Counted from the stretch's first letter, positions 53,138 through 61,356 are shown. The stretch: 64,000 bases of DNA from Pseudarthrobacter albicanus (GCF_018224015.1 NZ_JAGPOT010000021.1:39698-103697), one strand, 5' to 3'. Program-made: numbers and translations. The notes: generated by a model not told the origin, from the sequence alone.

Positions 53138-54217
53138 CTACTGCGCCCCTCGCCCCTCCGGGGCCGGCCTGAAGTCCAGCAGCACCTTTCCGGACTCAGC
53201 CGAGTTTTTGGCCACCTCGAAGGCCTCCAGTCCGCGGTCCAGCGGGAAGGTGTGGGTGACCACCGGGTCCACGAACAGCGATCCGTCGGCCAGTGCGGCA
53301 ATGACGTCATCAATTTCGTCGTTGAAGCGGAAAGAGCCCAGCAGCTCCAGCTCGCGGGTAATCGCCAGCGAGATCAGGACCGGCTGCGGGCCCGACGGCA
53401 GGAGCCCCACCATCACCACCTTGCCGCCGCGCACCGCGCCCTTGATCGCCGACGCCAGGCCGTGATGGCTGCCCGAGGACTCGATGACGACGTCTGCCTC
53501 CACGGCCGCGATGGCTTCTGCGTCATCGCCCTTGAGGACCTCGTCAGCGCCCACGGCGCGGGCTATCTCCAGTGGTTTCGCGTGCATGTCCACGGCCACG
53601 ATCCGCTGGGCACCAGCACGTTTAAGGACGGCCACCGCCAACGCGCCGATGGGTCCGCTGCCGACCACCAGGGCCGTCTTTCCGGCCACGTCTCCGGCAC
53701 GCGAGACCGCGTGCCAGGCGACGCTCGCCGGTTCCACCAGGGCTGCGGTCTTGAGTGCCAGGCCCCGGGGCAAGGGACGGAGCATCCGGGCCGGCAGGGC
53801 GGCATACCGGCTGAAGGCGCCGTCGGTGTGCGGGAAGCGTGCGGCGCTGCCCAGGTAGGTGCAGCCGGGCGACAGGTTCGGGCGGTCTTCGGGGTACCGT
53901 GCGCCGCCCGGGCCCGGCGTGGCGGGATGCACGGCGACAGCCGTGCCGGCCGCGGGCCCCGTTCCGTCCCCGGCAGCCAGGAGCACTGTTCCCACGATCT
54001 CGTGGCCCAGGATCATGGGCGCCTTGAGGACCGATTCGCCTGCGGCGCCGTGCATCCAGTAGTGCAGGTCCGAGCCGCAGATCCCACCGTACGCCACTTC
54101 GACAACGGCCTCATCGGACGCCGGTGCGGGCACCGGGATGTCCTCGATCCGCAGGTCCCCGGCCGCATGGGCCACCACCGCGGCCGCCGTCGCCGGAATT
54201 ACTGTTGCGCCGCCCAT
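53138..54217 (-). CDS. idnD: L-idonate 5-dehydrogenase-like zinc alcohol dehydrogenase
   Basis: 359 residues of the medium-chain family. The catalytic zinc site is in GGICGSDLHYWMHGAAGE and ILGHEIVG, very close to IdnD of E. coli. The NAD Rossmann motif is VVGSGPIGALA. The structural zinc lobe, normally four Cys, is reduced to PGPGGARYPEDRPNLSPGC with only one Cys, so the second zinc is absent. Expected to oxidise L-idonate or a similar polyol acid to 5-keto-gluconate. The ATG overlaps the idnO-like stop by one base (TGATG). Confidence 0.85.
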   Translation of the reverse strand: MGGATVIPATAAAVVAHAAGDLRIEDIPVPAPASDEAVVEVAYGGICGSDLHYWMHGAAGESVLKAPMILGHEIVGTVLLAAGDGTGPAAGTAVAVHPATPGPGGARYPEDRPNLSPGCTYLGSAARFPHTDGAFSRYAALPARMLRPLPRGLALKTAALVEPASVAWHAVSRAGDVAGKTALVVGSGPIGALAVAVLKRAGAQRIVAVDMHAKPLEIARAVGADEVLKGDDAEAIAAVEADVVIESSGSHHGLASAIKGAVRGGKVVMVGLLPSGPQPVLISLAITRELELLGSFRFNDEIDDVIAALADGSLFVDPVVTHTFPLDRGLEAFEVAKNSAESGKVLLDFRPAPEGRGAQ

Positions 54218-54987
54218 CAGACCACCACCGTCATTCCGCCGTCGATGAAGATGGTCTGGCCGTTGACGAAATCCGAGCCGTCGGACGCGAGCCACACCGC
54301 CGGGCCGGCCAGGTCCTGCACGGTCCCCCACCGGTGCGCCGGGGTCCGGCCCAGGATCCAGGAATTGAAGTCCTCGTCGTCCACGAGGTTCTGCGTCATC
54401 TCGGTGTGGATGTAGCCCGGCGCGATCCCGTTGATCTGCAGGCCGGACCCGGCCCATTCCGCCGTCATGGCCCGGGTCAGGTTCCGGAGCCCGCCCTTGG
54501 CCGCAACATAGGGTGCGATCGTGGGCCGGGCCAGGTCGGCCTGCACGGAGCAGATGTTGATGATCTTGCCCCGGCCGCGCGGGATCATGCGCCGCGCCGC
54601 CGCGCGGCCCACCAGGAACGCGCTGGTCAGGTCCGTGGAGATCACCCGCTCCCAGTCGGCGACGTCCAGTTCCAGCATGGGCACGCGGTGCTGGATGCCG
54701 GCGTTGTTCACCAGGATCTCCAGCGGTCCCGCGTTCTCTTCCACCCAGGCGACACCCCGGGCGGCCTCGGTGTCCTTGGTGACGTCGAAGGCGCAGCTGT
54801 GAACCCGCCCTGGCGGGTATTCCGCGGCCATTGCGGCTTCTGCGGCCGTCAGCCGTTCGGGGTTGATGCCGTTGAGCACCACCGTGGCGCCGGCGTCGGC
54901 CAGGGCCCGCGCCAGGGCGTTGCCGATCCCCCGGCTGGAGCCGGTGACCAGCGCGGTCCGGCCCGTCAGGTCAAAAAGTGCGCTCAT
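54217..54987 (-). CDS. idnO: Gluconate 5-dehydrogenase-like SDR
   Basis: 256 residues. TGSSRGIG cofactor loop, NNAGIQHRVPMLEL, Ser in NICSVQAD and YVAAKGGLRNLTRAMTAEWA match IdnO/Ga5DH, which interconverts 5-keto-D-gluconate and D-gluconate; GIQHR after NNAG is characteristic. The first base of the ATG is in a four-base overlap (ATGA) with the upstream gene and the stop overlaps idnD by one base, so the three genes are one translationally coupled operon. Confidence 0.87.
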   Translation of the reverse strand: MSALFDLTGRTALVTGSSRGIGNALARALADAGATVVLNGINPERLTAAEAAMAAEYPPGRVHSCAFDVTKDTEAARGVAWVEENAGPLEILVNNAGIQHRVPMLELDVADWERVISTDLTSAFLVGRAAARRMIPRGRGKIINICSVQADLARPTIAPYVAAKGGLRNLTRAMTAEWAGSGLQINGIAPGYIHTEMTQNLVDDEDFNSWILGRTPAHRWGTVQDLAGPAVWLASDGSDFVNGQTIFIDGGMTVVV

Positions 54988-55937
54988 AGTTCGTTGATCC
55001 TCACTCGGTCCCGGCTGCTGTCTTGCCGCTGAAAGGCTGTGTTGTCACTGAGATTCGAGATTGTTTGCCGGACGACGGCGAGGTCCCGGTCGCCCAGTCC
55101 CTGGCGCTTGAGTTCCGCATAGAGTTCGACGCCGGCAGCCGCCATCGGCACGGCGGCCTCCACGGCGGCGGCGCTTTCGAGCACAAAGGACAGGTCCTTG
55201 TGCATGAATTTCGCCGGGCCCGTGGGCTCGTAGTCCTTGGCGGCAAGCCGTGGCCCGACGAAGTCCAGGACCCTGCTGCCGGCCAGGCCGCCCGCGAGCA
55301 CCTCATAGAGGGCGGCAACGTCCATTCCCGAGCGTTCGGCGAGCTCCGCGGCTTCGGCGAGCGCCGCCGTCGTGGTTCCCACGATGAGCTGGTTGCACGC
55401 CTTGGCGAGCGACCCGGAACCCAGCGGTCCCAGCCGCCGCACCGTGGTGCCCATGGCCTGGAAGAGCGGCAGCAGCCGCTGGAAGTCCACTTCGCTTGCG
55501 CCGGCCATGATGGCCAGGGTCCCTTCCACGGCACCTTTCGTGCCGCCGCTCACGGGAGCATCGACGACGACGGCGTTGCCGCTGCTCGCCCGGGCCACCC
55601 GCGCCCCGAATTCCTTCACCGCGGCCGGCGAGACGCTGCTCATGACCACCACGGCGGTCCCGGCGGCCGGCGGCGTCGCGGACCAGCTGGCCAGGAGTGC
55701 CGCGGCCGAGTCCTCGATGTAGGAGAGATCCGGGAGCATGAAGATGATGACCGGCTGGTCGCGCAGGCCTTCCACCTCGGCCACGCGTCCGCCTCCGAGG
55801 ACCTCGAACGCATCAAGTGCTGCCGGTGAGCGGTTCCAGGCGGTGACGCTCCAACCCGCCTTGAGGAGGTTTGCCGCCATCGGCGCACCCATGAACCCCA
55901 GGCCCACAAAGCCGGCTTCCTTCCGGTCCAAATCCAT
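54984..55937 (-). CDS. Beta-hydroxyacid dehydrogenase (3-hydroxyisobutyrate dehydrogenase/tartronate semialdehyde reductase family)
   Basis: 317 residues. The NAD loop is GFVGLGFMGAPMAANLL, the substrate motif VDAPVSGGTKGAVEG and the catalytic Lys motif GSGSLAKACNQLIVG. WNRS after strand 2 suggests NADP(H). The family includes enzymes for 3-hydroxyisobutyrate, tartronate semialdehyde and L-threonate; the neighbours favour a sugar-acid substrate. ATG 55937 with GAGG 4 bases upstream. First gene of the idn-like operon, divergent from the 2-hydroxyacid dehydrogenase gene. Confidence 0.85.
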   Translation of the reverse strand: MDLDRKEAGFVGLGFMGAPMAANLLKAGWSVTAWNRSPAALDAFEVLGGGRVAEVEGLRDQPVIIFMLPDLSYIEDSAAALLASWSATPPAAGTAVVVMSSVSPAAVKEFGARVARASSGNAVVVDAPVSGGTKGAVEGTLAIMAGASEVDFQRLLPLFQAMGTTVRRLGPLGSGSLAKACNQLIVGTTTAALAEAAELAERSGMDVAALYEVLAGGLAGSRVLDFVGPRLAAKDYEPTGPAKFMHKDLSFVLESAAAVEAAVPMAAAGVELYAELKRQGLGDRDLAVVRQTISNLSDNTAFQRQDSSRDRVRINEL

Positions 55938-55995
55938 GTTGCCTCACTTCTTTATGGTTGGTTCAGGTGTTGGTTCAGTGGTTAATCTTCGAAAT

Positions 55996-56003
55996 CTGTT
56001 CAA
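55996..56003. promoter_or_regulatory. Octamer shared with two other promoters of the cluster
   Basis: CTGTTCAA, the complement of TTGAACAG found at 58727-58734 and 59679-59686. It lies in the 86-base gap between two divergent catabolic genes, so one site could serve both. Confidence 0.45.
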
Positions 56004-56023
56004 TATCCTAACCTCCATTCAGT

Positions 56024-57088
56024 ATGATGAACACTATGACGTCTGAAACCACCGTCGCGATCGCCGTCCCGCTCGAAGCAGAGTTTGTGGAGCGCATCCG
56101 CGCCGTAGATCCTTCCGTTACCGTCCTTTACGACCCAGAACTGTTGCCGCCGGAACGCTTTCCCGCAGACCACTCGGGAGATCCTGACTTCCGCCGGACG
56201 CCGGAGCAGGAGGAGCGCTACTGGGACATGCTGAATAAGGCCCAGGTCCTGTACGGGTTCCCCAACGAAAGCCCGGCGGGCCTCGCCCGGATCGCCGGCA
56301 GCAATCCCCGCCTTGAGTGGATCCACGCCATGGCCGCCGGCGCCGGCGGTGCCGTGAAGGCGTCCGGGCTCGACGCCGGGACGCTGCAGAAGTTCAAGGT
56401 GACCACCTCTGCCGGCGTCCACGCCCTGCCGCTCGCAGAGTTCGCCGCCCTCGGAATCCTCAACGGCTTCAAGCGCAGCGCGGAACTGGCACAGGACCAG
56501 GCGGCCAGGATCTGGCCCGAACTCCGCACGCCCACGCGCCTGGTCAACGGCTCCCGCCTCGTGATCACCGGACTGGGCGAAATCGGGCTCGAGACCGCAC
56601 GGATCGCCCGCGCGCTGGGCATGAGGGTCAGCGGCACCAAGCGTTCCATCGAAGCGATCGAGGGGATCGACGAAGTCGCGGACAACGACGGCCTCGCCGG
56701 CCTGCTGGCCGCGGCGGACGCCGTCGTCAATACGCTGCCTGGCACGCCGTACACCGAAAAACTTTTCAACCGCGAAGTATTCGCGGCCATGAAGCCCGGG
56801 ACCGTGTTCGTGAACGTGGGCCGCGGCACCGTGGTGGACGAGGAGGCCCTGCTCGAGGCGCTTGAGAACGGCCAGGTTTCCTACGCCTGCCTCGACGTGT
56901 TTGCCGTGGAGCCGCTCCCGCAGGACAGCCCGCTGTGGAACCACCCCAAGGTGATGGTGTCCCCGCACACCTCGGCCCTCAGCGCAGCCGAAAACCGCCT
57001 GATCTCGGAGCGCTTCTGCAGCAACCTGCGGACATTCCTGGACGGCGGCGAACTCCCCCACCTCGTGGACACGGTCCACTTCTACTAA
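56024..57088 (+). CDS. D-isomer-specific 2-hydroxyacid dehydrogenase
   Basis: 354 residues. The NAD loop is GLGEIGLETARIARALG, followed by NTLPGTPYTEKLFN, the Arg in VNVGRGTVVDEEAL, the Glu in LDVFAVEPLP and the catalytic His in VSPHTSA. It belongs to the glyoxylate/hydroxypyruvate reductase-like group; the exact acid is not determined. ATGs at 56024, 56027 and 56036 are possible, none with a clear ribosome site, so a leaderless start is possible. Divergent from the idn-like operon. Confidence 0.88.
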   Translation: MMNTMTSETTVAIAVPLEAEFVERIRAVDPSVTVLYDPELLPPERFPADHSGDPDFRRTPEQEERYWDMLNKAQVLYGFPNESPAGLARIAGSNPRLEWIHAMAAGAGGAVKASGLDAGTLQKFKVTTSAGVHALPLAEFAALGILNGFKRSAELAQDQAARIWPELRTPTRLVNGSRLVITGLGEIGLETARIARALGMRVSGTKRSIEAIEGIDEVADNDGLAGLLAAADAVVNTLPGTPYTEKLFNREVFAAMKPGTVFVNVGRGTVVDEEALLEALENGQVSYACLDVFAVEPLPQDSPLWNHPKVMVSPHTSALSAAENRLISERFCSNLRTFLDGGELPHLVDTVHFY

Positions 57089-57117
57089 GTCCGCGGCCCG
57101 TTCCGCACCACATGACA

Positions 57118-57147
57118 GGCGGCCTCTCCGGAAACGGAGGGGCCGCC
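57118..57147 (+). terminator. Terminator after 2-hydroxyacid dehydrogenase gene
   Basis: GGCGGCCTCTCCG (57118-57130) pairs with CGGAGGGGCCGCC (57135-57147) with one wobble and loop GAAA, followed by TTGGCGTTGG, 30 bases past the stop. Confidence 0.85.
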
Positions 57148-57220
57148 TTGGCGTTGGCGTGCTGTAGCAGTGGCGGTGCGCAGGCACTTGGAGCGTCGCC
57201 AGGCACCGTCCGCATCGCCA

Positions 57221-57259
57221 AAAAGCCGTGGCCCCTTCCTGAGCGGAAGGGGCCACGGC
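57221..57259 (-). terminator. Terminator after the MHS transporter gene
   Basis: GCCGTGGCCCCTTCC (57225-57239) and its perfect complement (57245-57259) form a 15-bp stem; on the minus strand TTTT follows. It starts 39 bases past the transporter stop. Confidence 0.88.
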
Positions 57260-57297
57260 CGGAGATGTGGCGGACGGCGCCGCGAAGCCGGGAGCGG

Positions 57298-58647
57298 CTA
57301 GCTGGCATCCTCCGTGAGGACCAGGTCGCGTCCCACTGTCTCGGGGGTGAAGAACGTGGTGACAAACGAGATGAGGGCTAGCACCAAAGAGTAGATGCCG
57401 AGCACCAGCCAGGAGTGGCCCGTGGCGGCCAGGAGCGCGGCACCCACCAGGGGAACAAGTCCGCCGGCCATGACGGCAGAGAGCTCGCGGCTCATGGCCA
57501 CGCCGGTGAACCGGTACTGCGAACCGAAGAGTTCGGGCAGGAGCGGGCACTGCGGGCCGAGCATGGACTGGACGCCGAGGGCGATGCCCACCACCATGAC
57601 TACCCAGACGAGTGTCACATTGCCCAGTGTCACCAGATAGAACGCCGGCAGGGCGATGACCGCCTGGAAGAGCGCACCGTAGCGGTAGACGGGGACACGG
57701 CCGAACCGGTCGGACAGGGCACCGAAGGTGACCACCATGACCGCAGCGAAGCCGGCGGCGATGAGGAGGCCCACCGGGCCGATGAACTTGTCGCCCGGGA
57801 AGACCCCGTCCTTTGCGGCCAGGAAGGCGATGAGCAGGGCCGAATAGATCGAGGAATTCCCGTTCTCACCCATCCGCAGGCCAATGCCGATCAGCACGTT
57901 CTTCTTTGAGTGCTTCCAGAGCTGGCCGATAGGGTTCTTGACCACGCTCTTGTGCTTTTCCAGCTCCTGGAACACCGGGGTTTCCTTCAGCCTGAGCCGG
58001 ATGAAGATGGCCACCGCGATCAGGATCACGCTGGACAGGAACGGCACCCGCCAGAGCCAGCCCTCCAGGGTGGGCTTGTCTGCCATGGCAATCAGGGCAA
58101 AGGTTCCGGCCCCGAGCAGGGTGCCCAGCTGGATTCCGACGAACGGGAGCGAGGCGAAGAAGCCACGCCGGCGGCGCGGTGCGACTTCGGAAATCAAGGT
58201 GGTGGCGCCTGCCTGTTCCGCGCCGGCCCCCAGGCCCTGGAGGATGCGCAGGGTCACGAGGAGAACGGCGCCCAGCATGCCGGCCTGCTCAAACGTGGGC
58301 AGCAGGCCGATGGCGAAGCTCGCGGTTCCCATCAGGCCTATGGTCAGGATGAGGACCATCTTGCGGCCGAACCTGTCGCCGATATAGCCGAAGACCAGTC
58401 CGCCGAAAGGCCGGGCCGCGAAACCGACGCCGTAGGTGGCAAACGATGCGATCAGGGCTCCGTCTTCGCCGAGCGGCTTGAAGAAGAGCGGGCCGAAGAT
58501 CAGGGCCGAAGCCAGGCCATAGATGTAGAAATCGTAGTACTCCAGGGCGGAGCCCACGGAGCTGGCAAGAGTTGCCCTTCGCAGCTGTTCCGGATCGACG
58601 ACCGCATCGTCCGCATCAGCAAGCGGTGTATTAGTACTGGTTGTCAC
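57298..58647 (-). CDS. MFS transporter, metabolite:H+ symporter (MHS) type
   Basis: 449 residues with 12 predicted helices. The N-terminal SVGSALEYYDFYIYGLAS and loop GYIGDRFGRKMVL are typical of the MHS branch (ProP, KgtP, ShiA, citrate transporters), which carry organic acids or zwitterions with protons. It is expected to import the acid metabolised by the surrounding enzymes. A GTG at 58647 with GAGGGAG 5 bases upstream was chosen over an upstream start at 58722. A large inverted repeat lies 70 bases before it. Confidence 0.9.
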   Translation of the reverse strand: MTTSTNTPLADADDAVVDPEQLRRATLASSVGSALEYYDFYIYGLASALIFGPLFFKPLGEDGALIASFATYGVGFAARPFGGLVFGYIGDRFGRKMVLILTIGLMGTASFAIGLLPTFEQAGMLGAVLLVTLRILQGLGAGAEQAGATTLISEVAPRRRRGFFASLPFVGIQLGTLLGAGTFALIAMADKPTLEGWLWRVPFLSSVILIAVAIFIRLRLKETPVFQELEKHKSVVKNPIGQLWKHSKKNVLIGIGLRMGENGNSSIYSALLIAFLAAKDGVFPGDKFIGPVGLLIAAGFAAVMVVTFGALSDRFGRVPVYRYGALFQAVIALPAFYLVTLGNVTLVWVVMVVGIALGVQSMLGPQCPLLPELFGSQYRFTGVAMSRELSAVMAGGLVPLVGAALLAATGHSWLVLGIYSLVLALISFVTTFFTPETVGRDLVLTEDAS

Positions 58648-58716
58648 AAGCACTCCCTCAAGAACACTCCAGACCCCCGTTGGCCTGGTGGGATAGGAAC
58701 AACGTCCTGAGACGCC

Positions 58717-58751
58717 GATCACTATGTTGAACAGCGTACAACATAGTGATC
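58717..58751. promoter_or_regulatory. 13-bp perfect inverted repeat, putative IclR operator
   Basis: GATCACTATGTTG (58717-58729) and its perfect complement CAACATAGTGATC (58739-58751) flank 9 bases. It lies between the iclR stop and the transporter start and contains the octamer TTGAACAG (58727-58734) shared with two other promoters of the cluster. Position and symmetry fit an operator of the adjacent IclR protein. It could instead form a terminator hairpin, but there is no U-tract. Confidence 0.7.
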
Positions 58752-58817
58752 AGTTAGCCAATCTAAAATCAGACTTAGATTTCCGGTCACCCTTTCGGCT
58801 GAGCGACGGCGCCGGCT

Positions 58818-59615
58818 CTACCCCATGGGATTGCCCAGGGACCGGGCCAGTTCCTTCAGTTCCTTCACCATCAGCGCGCCCTGCTCCTCCGAGTAGGTGG
58901 CCTTCAGGGCGGTGACCGACAGGCCCAGGCTGGGTCCGTGCGCGCCGCGCGTGGGGACCGAGACGGCCAGGCACACGACTCCCGTCGTTGATTCCTCATC
59001 CTCGAAGGCATAACCCTGTTCCCGGATGACGGCGAGTTGGGACTTCAGCTCGGCACCGGTCCGGAGCGACTTCGGTGTCAGGACCGGAAGTTCGGCGTCG
59101 TCCGGGAACATCTCCGCGATGTCGTGGTCATGAAGCCGGGCCAGCAGCGCCTTACCCACGGCGCAGAGGGACACCGGCATCTTGTCGCCGATGTTGGAGG
59201 TGAGGCGAACCGCGGGGTGGCCTTCATAGCGGGCCAGGTAGATGACGCTGGTGCCGTCCAGCATGGCGATGCGGACGGTTTCGCCGGAAAGCGTCGGAGC
59301 CTGTTCACAGAACCGGTAGAACTCCTGGACCTCGTCCAGGCGGCTGAGGTACGCGGCGCCGAGCTCAACCAGCTTGCGTCCGAGAGTGAACTCGGCGCCC
59401 TGGCGGTTGATGAGCCGGGCCTCCTCGAGGGCAAGCAGGAGATTTGATGTTGAAGATTTCGGAATGCCCAGCTCCCTGGCGAGGTCACTCAGCGTGAGGC
59501 GTCCGGTCGCAGAGGCGGCCAGGGCCTCCAGCACGGCAGCGGCGCGGGTCACCGCCGGTGCGGGTGAGGCGCTCCCCAATCCATCGGAGGTGCGGGGAAC
59601 TCGGGAATCGGCCAT
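58818..59615 (-). CDS. IclR-family transcriptional regulator
   Basis: 265 residues. A winged helix (about 20-85) with LTLSDLARELGIPKSSTSNLLLALEEARLI is followed by the IclR effector domain, with ARYEGHPAVRL, MPVSLCAVGKALLA and GVVCLAVSVPTRG. IclR proteins bind small acids and repress or activate adjacent catabolic genes. ATG 59615 with GAAGGAG 4 bases upstream. Its own upstream region carries a palindrome (59667-59686), suggesting autoregulation. Confidence 0.93.
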   Translation of the reverse strand: MADSRVPRTSDGLGSASPAPAVTRAAAVLEALAASATGRLTLSDLARELGIPKSSTSNLLLALEEARLINRQGAEFTLGRKLVELGAAYLSRLDEVQEFYRFCEQAPTLSGETVRIAMLDGTSVIYLARYEGHPAVRLTSNIGDKMPVSLCAVGKALLARLHDHDIAEMFPDDAELPVLTPKSLRTGAELKSQLAVIREQGYAFEDEESTTGVVCLAVSVPTRGAHGPSLGLSVTALKATYSEEQGALMVKELKELARSLGNPMG

Positions 59616-59666
59616 GATTCTCCTTCAGGTATTGCGCGTTCGTCGCCGGCGCCACTCACGCGAATG

Positions 59667-59686
59667 CTGTTCAGTCAGTTGAACAG
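59667..59686. promoter_or_regulatory. Palindrome upstream of iclR gene
   Basis: CTGTTCA (59667-59673) and TGAACAG (59680-59686) are perfect inverted half-sites with 6 bases between, 52 bases before the iclR ATG. The right half reads TTGAACAG, the octamer shared with 55996-56003 and 58727-58734. Confidence 0.65.
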
Positions 59687-59789
59687 TAACCATCATAATG
59701 TCTGGCGCCGGAAATCTCGCCTTGGGGTTGGCCGCCTCCCCAAGCCAATTTCCACTGGTCGGGCCCGGGACGAGCTGCCGCGAACACCG

Positions 59790-60620
59790 TCAGGCTGCGG
59801 CCGTGACCGGATTCGATAGCTGCCCGATGCCCTCGATGTGGCAAATGACGCTGTCGCCGGGAACGAGCCGCGCACACTCTGCGGGGAAGCCCGTGAGCAC
59901 CAGATCCCCGGGGTGAAGCGTCATGAAGGACGTCAGGTAGACCAGGATTTCCTCCACTCCCCAGCCGAGATCAGCGGAGCTGGCCGCCTTGAGCTCGGTT
60001 CCATTGTGGTTTATTCCGATCGCCAGGTTGTCGTCATTCAGAGCCGTGACGATCCACGGCCCCACGGGAGTGAAGGTGTCCTGGCTCTTGGCGCTGATCC
60101 ACAGTTCGTCGGATTTCTGCAAGTCCCTGGCGGAGACGTCGTTTCCGATAGTGAAACCCAGAATTGCGGTCCGTGCGGTGTCGAGCGTGAGTCCGCGGAC
60201 CCTGCTCCCGACGACGATCGTCAGTTCTGCTTCCGGGTCGACATGGCCCACGCCGGGCCGCAGTTCTATCGCGTCTCCCGGACCGACCACGCTGGTCGCG
60301 GCCTTGTGGAACGCCTGCGGAGGGAGAGCGCGGCCCGCCTGGCCCGTGTTGTGCGCCATACCGAGCACGTTGGCCGGGACGCTGGGTGCGAGGAAGGTGA
60401 ACGAGCCTTCTTCCACAATGGCCCCGCTTTGCCAGCCATCGCGGGGTTCGCTGCCGGGATTGGCCAGGGATCCAGGGAACGGCGTGGTGACCACCGTCCA
60501 TGCCTTTCCGGCGTCACTGTCGAAGTCCGGGGCGTCGTTGGCGACGAAAAAGTGCTCGGCCTCCGAAACATAGGAGAGGGGACGGACTCGGGCAATTCGA
60601 CGGGCATGCATAGCGGACAT
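59790..60620 (-). CDS. Fumarylacetoacetate hydrolase-family protein
   Basis: 276 residues. The metal-binding pattern of the FAH fold is present: HVDPEAELTIVVG (Glu pair), then GFTIGNDVSARDLQ (Asp), and the C-terminal LHPGDLVLTGFPAEC. Members hydrolyse or decarboxylate 2-keto acids and acylpyruvates, or hydrate 2-oxo-alkenoates; sugar-acid pathways use some as 2-keto-3-deoxy-acid hydrolases. ATG 60620 with AGGA 7 bases upstream. It is upstream of, and co-oriented with, iclR (174 bases). Confidence 0.88.
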   Translation of the reverse strand: MSAMHARRIARVRPLSYVSEAEHFFVANDAPDFDSDAGKAWTVVTTPFPGSLANPGSEPRDGWQSGAIVEEGSFTFLAPSVPANVLGMAHNTGQAGRALPPQAFHKAATSVVGPGDAIELRPGVGHVDPEAELTIVVGSRVRGLTLDTARTAILGFTIGNDVSARDLQKSDELWISAKSQDTFTPVGPWIVTALNDDNLAIGINHNGTELKAASSADLGWGVEEILVYLTSFMTLHPGDLVLTGFPAECARLVPGDSVICHIEGIGQLSNPVTAAA

Positions 60621-60777
60621 GAAGACATCCTAGGTCCCGGGCCGGGGCGGGGATGGAATGTGTCAAGTCAGGGCGGCGGATCCGAACGCCTGGTTTAACC
60701 ATCGATTAGGCCAAATACCGGCTGCGAGCAACGCCTGGACGTTTCACATTTCCTGGCATTCACGGTATATTCGTTAT

Positions 60778-60822
60778 AAGCCTTCCACCGCGGCATCCCC
60801 CAATAGTCGCGGTGGAAGGCTT
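60778..60822. terminator. 15-bp hairpin, terminator or small RNA
   Basis: A 15-base arm (60778-60792, containing CCTTCCACCGCG) is perfectly complementary to 60808-60822, with a 15-base loop. On the plus strand TTCC follows; on the minus strand it is 73 bases past the stop of the DUF6504-like gene and can end it. A TATATT hexamer at about 60766 on the plus strand precedes it closely. Nothing else was recognised between 60621 and 60777. Confidence 0.7.
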
Positions 60823-60829
60823 TTCCATT

Positions 60830-60861
60830 GCCTGATTGGATCGGGGCCTGATTGGATCGGG
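60830..60861. repeat. 16-base tandem repeat
   Basis: GCCTGATTGGATCGGG occurs twice in immediate tandem (60830-60845 and 60846-60861), between the hairpin and the stop of the minus-strand gene. No function is evident. Confidence 0.9.
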
Positions 60862-60895
60862 CGCCTCCTGCGCTCCGGATTCGCGGCGCCGTCTG

Positions 60896-61186
60896 CTACG
60901 CCGCGTCCGCTACGGCGTCCCGCAGCCGCCAGCCACCACCCAGACCGTCCCGGATAAGTTCCATGGTGGTCAGGGCCGAACCGTGGTTGCGCCCCAGCCT
61001 CGCCTGGATCTGCCAGACCTCGACGTCGACACGGCTCAGGCCCCTGGGCATCCGGCGCTCCGCTTCCCACCAGCTCACCCGCTCAAACCAACGCACCGGC
61101 TCGGCGCCGACCGTCCATTCACGGCCGCCGCGGACTACCGCTACCGGCCTGCCGTCGGGGCAGGTCTTCACCATCACATGTTCCAT
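60896..61186 (-). CDS. Small actinobacterial protein, DUF6504-like
   Basis: 96 residues. The block AEPVRWFERVSWWEAERRMPRG followed by DVEVWQIQARL resembles a short family widespread in actinobacteria (DUF6504 from memory), in some genomes linked to dnaE2/DinB-type polymerase genes, which are not seen here. No catalytic motif. ATG 61186. It lies downstream of tRNA-Val after a terminator. Confidence 0.75.
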   Translation of the reverse strand: MEHVMVKTCPDGRPVAVVRGGREWTVGAEPVRWFERVSWWEAERRMPRGLSRVDVEVWQIQARLGRNHGSALTTMELIRDGLGGGWRLRDAVADAA

Positions 61187-61230
61187 GCCAGTCACGGTAG
61201 GGTCTGGCTGTGACAATTTTCGGGGCCAAC

Positions 61231-61277
61231 AAAAAACCCCGCCGGGCGGACCATTCGGCCTGCAGTGACGGGGTTTT
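61231..61277 (-). terminator. Terminator after tRNA-Val
   Basis: On the minus strand AAAACCCCG (61277-61269) pairs with CGGGGTTTT ending in TTTTTTG (61241-61231); the 27-base loop can fold further. It lies 4 bases from the tRNA-Val CCA end. Confidence 0.8.
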
Positions 61278-61280
61278 CCT

Positions 61281-61356
61281 TGGTGGGTCCTACCGGGATC
61301 GAACCGATGACATCCACGGTGTAAACGTGGCGCTCTACCAGCTGAGCTAAAGACCC
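61281..61356 (-). tRNA. tRNA-Val (TAC)
   Basis: 76 bases with encoded CCA. Acceptor GGGTCTT/AGGACCC, D arm TAGCTCAGCTGGTAGAGC-type, anticodon stem CCACG/CGTGG with loop TTTACAC (anticodon TAC), T loop TTCGATC. Confidence 0.95.
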
